Positions 56,204 through 64,000 of a DNA stretch of 64,000 nt are shown in pieces (within the stretch, counting starts at the first letter, position 1; the number at the start of each line of letters is the position of its first letter). The DNA lies in contig OX359274.1 of the NCBI GenBank assembly GCA_947179155.2, positions 43,473,564 to 43,537,563 on the forward strand, given 5' to 3'. Under the pieces are notes generated by a model. It made no database searches, was not told the origin of the DNA, and saw only the letters and a list, made by a program, of their open reading frames with translations. Made by a program: the position numbers and the translations under genes. The stretch comes from Hedera helix (lineage: Eukaryota; Streptophyta; Magnoliopsida; Apiales; Araliaceae).

Positions 56204-58126
56204 CAGTTAATCCTCCAGCAATTTGACATCCTGTATGTTACCCAGAAAGCCATAAAGGGGCAGGGAATTGCAGATCAATTATCAGAGATGCCGACAGGAG
56301 GGATGGACCCTTTAGAGACTTTCCTACCGGGTGAAGACATACTGTGGGTCCAGCAGGCGAGGTGTGATGACGAATGGCAGTTTTGGAAAATGTATTTCGA
56401 CGGTGCCATGAATGCGGAAGGGGCTGGGGCTGGAGCGGTCCTGGTCTCCATTACGGGCGAGCAACACCCTGTTCTCACCAAATTAAAGTTCAGTAACTCA
56501 AACAATACGGCTGAATACGAAGGATGTATATTGGGACTGAGATTCGCCCGCAATATGGGAGTGAAAAGATTAGCCGTATTCGGGGATTCAGAGTTGGTAA
56601 TTAGACAGGCAACAGGGGTATATGGCACTAAGGAGCTTCGGTTACTCCCCTACCACCGGTGTGTGATCCGATTAATGCAAGAATTTGAAGACATAGCTTT
56701 CCGACATATTCCCAGGGGGCGGAATGACTTTGCCGATGCATTGGCCACCCTGGCTTCGTTAGTCCACGTACTCAAAGGCAAAGCCACTCCACAGGTTGAA
56801 ATAACAGTACAAAATGTCCCCACTTACGAAGAATACATATCGGAGTTGTCAGAAGATGTGGCTCAACCAAATCAGCCCTGGTATCATGACATTCAGAAAT
56901 ACTTGAGGGATAGATCGCTCCCCGACCAAGCAAACCGAACGGAAAGGCAGAGAATCCAGAAGATGGCGATGAAATTCTATTTAAGCGGAGACTCCCTGTA
57001 TAAGAGGGATGTAGGCTTGGGATTATTGCGATGTGTAGACGAGACTCAAGCACATAAAATCATGGGCGAAGTGCACGGTGGAGTATGTGGGCCGCATATG
57101 AGTGGACCAATGTTGGCCAAAAAAATTCTGAGAACGGGGCACTACTGGCTATCACTTAAGGCTGATTGTGACGATCACGTTAAGCGATGTTTCCAATGCC
57201 AAGCACACGGTAATGTGATGCATGCGCCTCCTAATGAACTGCATTGTATGACTTTCCCTTGGCCGTTCTCCATGTGGGGTATGGATGTTATCAGGCCCGT
57301 GGAGCCCAAAGCGAGCAACGGCCACCGGTTCATTTTTGTCATGATTGACTATTTCACTAAATGGGTGGAGGCAGCTTCTTTCCCCAAAGTAACGCAGGAA
57401 GTTATAGTCAGTTTCATCAGGAACAATGTCATTTGCCGGTACGGACAGCCTGAAATCTTGGTGTCCGACAATGCCAAGAATCTGAACAATGCCCTTATGA
57501 AAGAATTGTGCGCCCAATTCAAAATCAAGCATCTCAATTCTGTCATTTACAAGCCCAAAATGAATGGGGCCGTGGAGGCGGCGAATAAGAATATAAAGAG
57601 AATTATGGCGAGAATGTCTGCTATTCATCGGGGATGGCCGGACTTGCTACCCCTCACACTGTTTGCATATCGGACATCAATTCGTACGTCTACAGGGGCA
57701 ACCCCTTACGCCTTGGTATATGGGATGGAGGTCGTTTTGCCAATAGAGACGGAGATGGCATCCCTCCGAATTTTGCTCGATGCTCGGATTGACGAGGAGG
57801 ATTGGATACAAAGTCGATACGACCAGTTAACCTTGATAGATGAGAGAAGAGTGGCAGCTATATTACACGGTCAGTTGTATCAGCAACGCATTTCTCGATC
57901 GTACGACAAAAAGATACGGTCCCGAAAGTTTAAGGAAAATGATTTAGTGCTAAAGAGGGTCATGCCCTGTCAAGACGAAGCCAAGGGAAAATTCACTCCA
58001 AATTGGGAAGGACCATTTGTGATCAAGAAAGTCCTATCTGGAGGGGCCCTCATCCTACAAGAAATGGATGGCGAGATATTTCCGCAGCCCCTGAATTCTG
58101 ACTCTGTGAAACGGTTCTTTGCTTAA
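56204..58126 (+). pseudogene. Second (archaeal-type) RNase H and integrase
   Basis: Same frame as RT after the TAG at 56203; an ATG at 56288 could start a separate product. The archaeal-type RNase H, a mark of the Tat lineage, has MYFDGAMNAEGAGAGAVLVS, NTAEYEGCILGLRFA, VFGDSELVI and ADALATLASL. The integrase has an HHCC zinc-binding domain (HGGVCGPHMSGP, CFQCQAHG) and a DDE core: GMDVIRP near 57283, VSDNAKNLNN near 57460 (usually SDNGTNF), and KMNGAVEAANKNIKRI near 57570. A C-terminal domain includes NDLVLKRVMP and FTPNWEGPFVI, no chromodomain. Ends TAA at 58124-58126, followed by an A run. Confidence 0.9.
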
Positions 58127-58622
58127 AAAAAAAAAAAAATTCTATCTCCCTTGTAACTCGAACTACGTAGGACCTGATCTCCTGACCTTGTGGGAGTACG
58201 TAGGCAGCCATCATGGCGCGGTCCGTTCTATACAAAATAATAGACCTTGTCCCTGTACCAAACCCATTTCCAAAAAAAAAAAAAACCCCGAAACCCTACT
58301 TTGACAAATACATTCCGAGTCTTCCCTAAACCTAGCCACATAATTAGCCCAAAGTCCGAGACTCGCTTCGATGAAATCAAAGGGGGCACGCGGCAATATC
58401 TGTGGAGTTCCAATCAAGACTTGAGGAGAGAAATAAGGCGATATATCGAAATCATAATCGGCTGAATAAAATGAGGATCCAATGAAGGGCGACGATGCAT
58501 CAAAAAGGGAAATGACTAAAACCATAAATATTTCTCTATATATACAAAACATTTTGATTATAAGTCTGCCTTCTAAATAAAAGTGATGAATCTGACATAG
58601 TCCGTGCAGGAAATAAAATCAT
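58127..58622. other. Spacer between integrase and the antisense genes
   Basis: A run of 14 A after the integrase stop, a second A run at 58271-58283, and TACGTAGGACCTGA / GAGTACGTAGGCAGCC motifs (58164-58210). No gene recognised. The element's own 3' untranslated region starts here. Confidence 0.5.
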
Positions 58623-60266
58623 CTACAGGTCGGAGACCAGCTGGAGCAGGATAGACAGGATAGTCGAGGCATCATGAATCGCCGGCTCACCCGCAATCTG
58701 CTGTCCCATCATGTCAATCCGAGTCAGAAGAGCAGCAGCGCTGGTAACAGTCGCAGAATGGCCCTCCATGACAAATCTGACCTGCTCGATAACACTATCT
58801 CTGGCAGAAAGGGCGGCATCACAAGCTAGTACGGCAGCATCCCGCTCCGCGTGCGCGGTATCCCTCTCAATCTCGGTGGCACTCAAGGCAGACCGGAGCC
58901 GGGTACCCTCGATCATTAATCTCTGGGTCCGATCCGCCAAATCAAGGGAAGGGACATGTACCGAGGCAGGAACCTCCTCAACCCCAGACCTGGGCGCTAA
59001 TCCTGAAAGCTCCATAGGAATGACCGCATCTGAACGGGTCTCATCAGGGAAAAGTCCTCGAGAACCACCCAATACCCCAGTCGGATCAAAGTCGGCAACC
59101 TCAGAATCTCCTTGCAACCATAACAGATAATCGGGTGTCTGACCGGGGTGACTATCCCCAAACTCGGCCGCGACCCTATGTGACCAAAGATCGTATACCC
59201 TCAGCAACTCCCTCTCCGTCTGAGGCGATATGAGAAATCGGTAGTCGGCAGCTCCCGTAAAAAGATGGAGATCCTGCATCTGGTCAAACTGCCCCATGAC
59301 CGCTAAGGGATGATAAGTCGTCACCCCCCTCAAGCCAAAGAGAGGGAGGAAATCAAAAGGTGGCACATGAGTTAGGAAACTCTGGAAGGAGCAATAACCC
59401 GAATAGATCAGAAGATGGAAAGGTTCCTCAATGGCCAATAAGAACTCCCTCCATGAGGCTGTATCCGTGCATCGCCGGGGACGGAAAGAGAACTGCATGG
59501 CCAGGCTGTGGCTGAAACAGAACCCGTGTCGACGAAACTGCCTGATGGGTTTGAGGTGGCTCATGAACCATACGTACAACAAAGTAGAGCTTCCCCTGAA
59601 TATGCGACCAGAGAAGGAATGACAGTACGAGGCCGATAAGTAAGTCTCGGCAAGTATCATGGGAAGGATAGTATGATCCTCCTGAAGGGCCTGAACCGCT
59701 ACGATAACCCGCATATCCAGGAGGGCGTCCCCTGCGGGCATGTACAGAGCTAATATGACACAAGCCATCAAAACATCCACTCTCAAAGCGCCCCAGCGCT
59801 CCTCAGATACTGAAAAATCACTGGGGAATCGAGAGAAACTATCCACCGAGCCAAATCTGTCAACCAGGAAGGATAGAGGAACAAGGTGGCTCGAGGGGGT
59901 CACAAATAGCAGGGCTGTCCTCCGCAAGCCTGTGAAAGTCAGGAACTGGCGGCGCATATGGCCAGAGGTAATCCGTGCGCAGGGACCATCCACGGATAAG
60001 CTGGTGAAGCGAGCGTACTCCTCAAGAGTGGGGGTCAGATACTTCATCCCAAACCTGAAAACATGTCTGTCAGGGATCCAACAACTGAGAATGCCGTCAA
60101 CAAAGCCCGGCGGCACCTGGAATGATAAAAGAGAAAAGGAATGTCCCAGAAGACCCTCTGCAATGATTCGGTCGGAGGGTAGCAAACTATCCAGCCACGG
60201 AAGGAACCGGCCAATGATCCCTGAGGGGGCGCGAGGGCCCACGTGAACCACATCTATGGAGGACAT
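58623..60266 (-). CDS. Antisense gene 1 of the Tat/Ogre-type element: DUF7745-like protein
   Basis: An uninterrupted 547-codon frame opposite to gag-pol. The N-terminal 400 residues have the pattern of the plant DUF7745 family found beside retroelements: FRFGMKYLTPTLEEYARF, VILALYMPAGD, MILAETYLSASYCHS and FLPLFGLRGVTTYHPLAV. Function is unknown for this family. The C-terminal 100 residues are Ala/Glu/Arg-rich with a heptad-like stretch (SATEIERDTAHAERDAAVLA), probably a coiled coil. The ATG at 60266 follows TACTGCTTTTTACAG, a good splice acceptor, so it may also be the last exon of a longer antisense transcript from the plant-mobile-domain gene. Absence of any stop, in contrast to the pol frame, is notable. 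The family name is from memory of the motif pattern. Confidence 0.7.
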   Translation of the reverse strand: MSSIDVVHVGPRAPSGIIGRFLPWLDSLLPSDRIIAEGLLGHSFSLLSFQVPPGFVDGILSCWIPDRHVFRFGMKYLTPTLEEYARFTSLSVDGPCARITSGHMRRQFLTFTGLRRTALLFVTPSSHLVPLSFLVDRFGSVDSFSRFPSDFSVSEERWGALRVDVLMACVILALYMPAGDALLDMRVIVAVQALQEDHTILPMILAETYLSASYCHSFSGRIFRGSSTLLYVWFMSHLKPIRQFRRHGFCFSHSLAMQFSFRPRRCTDTASWREFLLAIEEPFHLLIYSGYCSFQSFLTHVPPFDFLPLFGLRGVTTYHPLAVMGQFDQMQDLHLFTGAADYRFLISPQTERELLRVYDLWSHRVAAEFGDSHPGQTPDYLLWLQGDSEVADFDPTGVLGGSRGLFPDETRSDAVIPMELSGLAPRSGVEEVPASVHVPSLDLADRTQRLMIEGTRLRSALSATEIERDTAHAERDAAVLACDAALSARDSVIEQVRFVMEGHSATVTSAAALLTRIDMMGQQIAGEPAIHDASTILSILLQLVSDL

Positions 60267-60483
60267 CTGTAAAAAGCAGTATCAAAAGACTATACAGGGG
60301 TCAAATTTTTCTTTATCCACTTATATAATAAATCATGCATCATACAAGCTATAATGGAATGAACGGATCATCAAAAGTAAATGATTGTGCATAAAATAAA
60401 ATAAGTCTGTACATAATACATGAAATGAGAAATGATAATAAAACGAACAGGTTTAAATACAGAGATCCTAGCCTAATCAAAGT
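60267..60483 (-). other. Spacer between the two antisense genes
   Basis: AT-rich compared with its neighbours. It ends on the minus strand with a pyrimidine tract and CAG before the ATG at 60266, so it could be an intron or a promoter region. Confidence 0.4.
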
Positions 60484-62446
60484 CTAATCAGTGAAATCTA
60501 TGCCATCCATGAAGGTGTCATCGTCAAACTGATCTGCAGGCAAGTCCTGGGGAAGGGCAACCTCATCCTCAAAATTAAGGTCTGGGCAGGAATAAGGCGG
60601 AACTGGGGCATCCGATGTGTCGGGGCCCGCGCCAAAATCAGATCCCTGCGGGTCTGCAGCATAGGCCTCCTCTGGATCTCGGCCCAAGCTCCGAACAAAA
60701 AGAGATAACTGATCCACCCTCCGAGTGAGGGAAGCAATCTGGTCCAAATGGGTGGGGACACGGACACACTCCATCCAATCTGCCATCATCACCGACCCGT
60801 GAACCAGGTCTCCGAGGAAGAAGGTAGCCCGGGTCTGAGGACCGATAGTGCGGGGTCTCCACCAGGCACTGAAGCTCTCGCTCGTATGAGGACCGACGGA
60901 AAGCATATATCCGTCCTCCCCGGCCATCAGGGCCTCTGGAAGGTGGGCATCCGCAAACCAAGCTCTCTCTGAGGGACTCGGCAAGAGGGATACGAGCCTC
61001 CCCAGTCACACATCTGATGGCGCGCTCCCCTAGATACAGCTCCCATCCACCGTAGGTCAGAAAAGGAATACGGCGAGTGGACAAGGCATGCTCCAGATCC
61101 GCGGCATAACCCCCGGCCAGGCCAGCCGCCAAATGATCCGCCGTGTAAGGAACCCAGGTCACATCCGCGGACGAGATCAGCTCTAACTGCAGCCGACAAT
61201 GAGCGAAGCTATCGGACACTAGGGTCTCCTCGAGAGTACTATGATGCCATCTACGACCCCTGGGATAAGTCTCCGAGCCGAGGGTAGTAACGGGCCGCAA
61301 GCAGGGTAGTCTCTCGTAAGCCCAGAACTGTCAAACAAAACAGAAAAGCCATAAGTAGCAGGAAGGAACAAAGAAATGGAACGAAACGAGAACTATATGA
61401 TAAAAGGGACCTACTAGCAGGAAGGGGTAGAAGCCGAGCCAGGCATCGATCTGTCCCTCTGAGCGGAGACGAAGACCCTGTAGGAAGTATGCGAAGGTGA
61501 AAGAGCCCCAATCGTAATCCCCGATCTGGTCAACATCCCTGGTGGCTCCGACGATGCTGAAATGGATAGTCGAGGAGTTGTTCCTCAGAAAACAGCCCCT
61601 CATAATGGTCAGAAACAGATGGCGGAGCAGAAAATCACGAGCAGACCGGTCCTCAGGGAATGGCTCGGAGAGGACCCCTCCAATGGCATCTACAGCCAGG
61701 GCTCCCGATCGAATGCTGCGGGCCTTAAAGACCTTATCATGGGGAGAGTATCCCAACAGGGATCGAACAACGGCGGTGGTAATGTCAGTCTCCAGAGGGA
61801 CCCGGGATCCAGAAAACTCCACCCCGATGATATAACGCCAGTCGAGAGGGGTCAACACCAGCTCACAGTCAAGAAGATGAAGCGACTGTGTATGGTGGAA
61901 CCAGCGCTCAGCTAGAGCCCTCATATAACCCCACGGACACCGGCGAGGGGCAATGGTGAAGAAATGTCTGAAACCCCAGGAATCAACCATCCCCCTATAG
62001 TCGGAATGCAATGCATGATAGAGAGTGTAGATGTTAAACCAGTTGCCCCGAGGCTGGGTAAACTCAGGAACCTGTGACAACCATCAAAAGGCAGGCATGG
62101 TAACCATACGGATTTGAATGAACTTAAACGACGGATATACCTCGTTAGCCGCCAGGTAGGCTGAGGGATGACTACTGAGAACCGGACCGAGCAGATCAGG
62201 TATCCTGGCACGGGCCCCTGGTAAGGTCCGACGCGTGGGGGGAGGAGCCGCTGTGCCCGAAGGGCCCGCCTCTGCCTCAGCTGGGGCATCCTTGTCAACA
62301 TCCGGCTGAACGGGACGAAGGATAGACTCCGCCAATCTACGGGAATGACGGGTCAGAACGGGAGCTGGAGCTGGGGTGGCCGCTCTGCGACGTCGGACAC
62401 CCGCCACCCGGGGCACTGCGGAGCCACTGGGAGCATCAGGATCCAT
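60484..62446 (-). pseudogene. Antisense gene 2: plant mobile domain (PMD) protein, spliced, with breaks
   Basis: Minus strand. Starts at the ATG 62446 (MDPDAPSGSAVPRV) with a basic, Ala/Pro-rich N-terminus. The plant mobile domain follows: ALAERWFHHTQSLHL, CELVLTPLDWRYIIGVEFSG, DFLLRHLFLTIMRGCFL, DVDQIGDYDWGSFTFAYFLQ. An 87-bp intron (61414-61328, GTAGGT..GACAG) joins GFYPFLL to FWAYERLPCLRPV, the expected PMD block. The tail is acidic and ends DDDTFMDGIDFTD. Breaks: in-frame TGA at 62086-62084 (PAF*WLSQVPEF) and a frameshift near 60985 (RIPLAESLRE against PSPSERAWF). PMD proteins are found both in DNA and LTR elements and in host MAIN/MAIL genes linked to transposon silencing. Confidence 0.8.
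61328..61414 (-). other. Intron in the antisense PMD gene
   Basis: Donor CTGCTA|GTAGGT and acceptor TTTGTTTGACAG|TTCTGG on the minus strand, phase 0. Splicing gives an uninterrupted conserved PMD segment, which supports real transcription of the antisense strand at some time. Confidence 0.75.
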
Positions 62447-63191
62447 GGCTAAAACGGCATCACGAAAAGGAGGTACATCCTTAGCTCGTTATCTTTCAAA
62501 AATCTTATTGCATATTGCTAAAAATCATAGGGCAGCATGACATGTTTATGAAATGAAAATGCATGAATAAATCCCTAGGGGTGCGCTAGATTTCCCGAAA
62601 TTTCGGCAGAGTTTCGTTTGTAAAATGGACATCCCATGCACGATCCGGCGTGTTTAATCAAATCAGGCAACCAACAAATCCCAAATGCAAGTGAAAATAA
62701 TGTACCATGAGCATGAAATGACTGAAATCATGATTTTTCAAGGTAAATAAAGCATGACTGCAAGACCCATTTGTTTATGTATGCTACGGCTAACCCCAAT
62801 ATCTCATATAGGCATGCATTACTAAGATTAAAATATTTAAACAAGTAAATACATAGTCAAATGATAGCAGAAATGAAAGGAAAAGGAGTTAAAACGTTAC
62901 CCAAAGTGCGTAGAGTGTTTTAATCGGAGCAGATTTGGCCAAAAGATGTCCAAAAGACGAAAAAGTCGGGTAGGGGACGAGGAAAACCGAAAACGAGAGA
63001 AAGGGACAGCGAAAAAGTGAAAAGAAAGTGGGGGTCGCGATCGGAAGTAGGGACCGATCCCAGCCGCAGATGCATCTGCGGCTGGCCGCAAATGGATCTG
63101 CGGCTGGTCCCGGTGACCATTTTTGCCTCCCTTTTGCTACCTGAGTCAACCTGCAACGAGTCCCATGTTAAGCTATAAGATTTTAGAAATA
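62447..63191. other. Region upstream of the antisense genes
   Basis: No convincing protein. The antisense promoter should be here. Contains the 26-nt palindrome at 63060-63085 and a second related half-site (CCGCAAATGGATCTGCGG, 63087-63104). Minus-strand frames between 62889 and 63156 overlap in several frames and look like chance. Confidence 0.45.
63060..63085. repeat. 26-nt palindrome shared with the LTR
   Basis: CCAGCCGCAGATG and its exact inverse. The 18-base core is the same as in the 38-nt palindrome at 39466-39503. Confidence 0.95.
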
Positions 63192-63583
63192 CCTGACCAA
63201 TTGAAAAACGACCCGTCAGATACGATACCTGACCAATTGAAAACGACCCGTCAGATACGATACCTGACCAATTGAAAATGACCCGTCAGATACGATACCT
63301 GACCAATTGAAAAACGACCCGTCAGATACGATGCCTGACCAATTGAAAAACGACCCGTCAGATACGATACCTGACCAATTGAAAACCGACCCGTCAGATA
63401 CGATGCCTGACCAATTGAAAAACGACCCGTCAGATACGATGCCTGACCAATTGAAAAATGACCCGTCAGATACGATACCTGACCAATTGAAAAACGACCC
63501 GTCAGATCCAATACCTGACCAATTGAAAAGTGACACGTCAGAGACGATACCTGACCAATCCAAGAACGACCGTCGGATACGAA
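63192..63583. repeat. 36-bp tandem array in the element's 3' region, about 11 copies
   Basis: Unit CCTGACCAATTGAAAAACGA plus CCCGTCAGATACGATA, with 35- and 36-bp variants; the last copy is degenerate. As 36 is divisible by three, three frames stay open and give repetitive peptides on both strands; I regard these as artefacts. Short tandem arrays in the 3' untranslated region before the polypurine tract are a known trait of Ogre/Tat elements and a source of satellites. Confidence 0.95.
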
Positions 63584-63760
63584 ACCCAAGCAACATCCAT
63601 TCGTGAAATTCGAATCGACCCCTACACGATCATGTCAAGTGCGGCATTTGCATTATCTCAACATATGCATTGCATCGATAAAACACATATTGTCTTTCCT
63701 GTGCATCGGGTGCCTACTTCTTTATCATGTCCATTTCATATTTCATTCCATAGACATGAT

Positions 63761-63773
63761 AAAGAGGGGCAGC
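63761..63773 (+). promoter_or_regulatory. Polypurine tract of the Tat/Ogre-type element
   Basis: AAAGAGGGGCAGC lies immediately before the 3' LTR start TGTAGACACCC at 63774, as needed for plus-strand priming. Confidence 0.8.
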
Positions 63774-64000
63774 TGTAGACACCCAAATTTTGCACTTGTA
63801 TACTAACCCTGACAGGAGGGCAAAATCGTCAATTGACCCGACATACGAAAAGGAGAGGTGGGCGCAAAAACGCAGTTCCCACCACGGCTTACGATCAAGG
63901 CTGTTAAACGTAAAACGAGAATTGAGTCATCTGAAGCGAGACCTACGGGCAATCCAGACAAAGCCCGATGCGATCGCCAAAGAAGGCCAAGGACCACGGC
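63774..64000 (+). mobile_element. 3' LTR of the Tat/Ogre-type element (first 227 bp)
   Basis: Matches 39011-39237 with six substitutions that I can count (for example GGGCGCC/GGGCGCA and CAGTTCTC/CAGTTCCC). The remaining 1.9 kb or so, and the right target duplication (expected TATAC), lie outside the window. Confidence 0.95.

Noticed and set aside
62889..63156. Overlapping minus-strand frames near the 26-nt palindrome
   Set aside because: Three overlapping frames of similar length in GC-richer DNA and none with a domain; likely chance.
63192..63583. Regular 36-bp repeats look at first like a CRISPR array
   Set aside because: The units follow each other without unique spacers and lie in the 3' region of a plant retrotransposon. 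It is a simple tandem repeat.
63216..63606. Repetitive peptides (for example NWSGIVSDGSFF on the minus strand) from the tandem array
   Set aside because: A unit length divisible by three keeps frames open on both strands automatically; no start context or domain supports a protein.

Overview
The window is nuclear DNA of a flowering plant, most likely a eudicot. The evidence is spliced class III peroxidase genes with the classical four-exon structure, an ankyrin-PGG pseudogene of a plant-only family, and plant-type Copia, Gypsy, CACTA, L1 and MITE elements nested in each other. No prokaryotic gene, CRISPR array or rRNA gene is visible. I cannot name the species.

Layout. 1-9254: a decayed minus-strand Copia element (gag start at 3110, protease and integrase down to 382, likely primer-binding site and LTR at 9077-9254). 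It is cut at 381/382 by an LTR of 'family A' and split by a deleted CACTA transposon (3363 to about 7900) that carries seven 172-bp tandem repeats; a Stowaway-like MITE lies at 8196-8453. 9255-14000: AT-rich intergenic DNA. 14000-25900: two tandem class III peroxidase genes (14118-16584 and 23718-25510), each coding for 322 residues in four exons with identical exon lengths. They are separated by a family A solo LTR and other repeat debris. 25876-31150: a truncated L1-like LINE, then a Copia RNase H remnant hit by a second LTR, which was itself hit by a family A solo LTR. 31160-38900: inverted-repeat elements, an ankyrin/PGG membrane-protein pseudogene on the minus strand (32562-36448), a fold-back element and long microsatellites.

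39011-64000: a very large Ty3/Gypsy element of the Tat/Ogre type on the plus strand, complete except for most of its 3' LTR, which runs off the window. In order it has: 5' LTR (39011-41173), primer-binding site, gag, protease with a G-patch, a 175-bp intron, reverse transcriptase and RNase H, a second RNase H, integrase, two antisense gene units (a DUF7745-like protein and a spliced plant-mobile-domain protein), a 36-bp tandem array, polypurine tract and 3' LTR. Its protease region was later hit twice by family A: a solo LTR (44187-47568, duplication TTATG) and a two-LTR element with only 278 bp between its LTRs (48358-54366, duplication GCCGC).

The only apparently intact host genes are the two peroxidases. 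The most unusual content is the Tat/Ogre element with its antisense genes, intron, G-patch and satellite-like array, and the family A elements, which keep a primer-binding site and polypurine tract but no coding sequence and look very young. All five family A loci lie in the same orientation.
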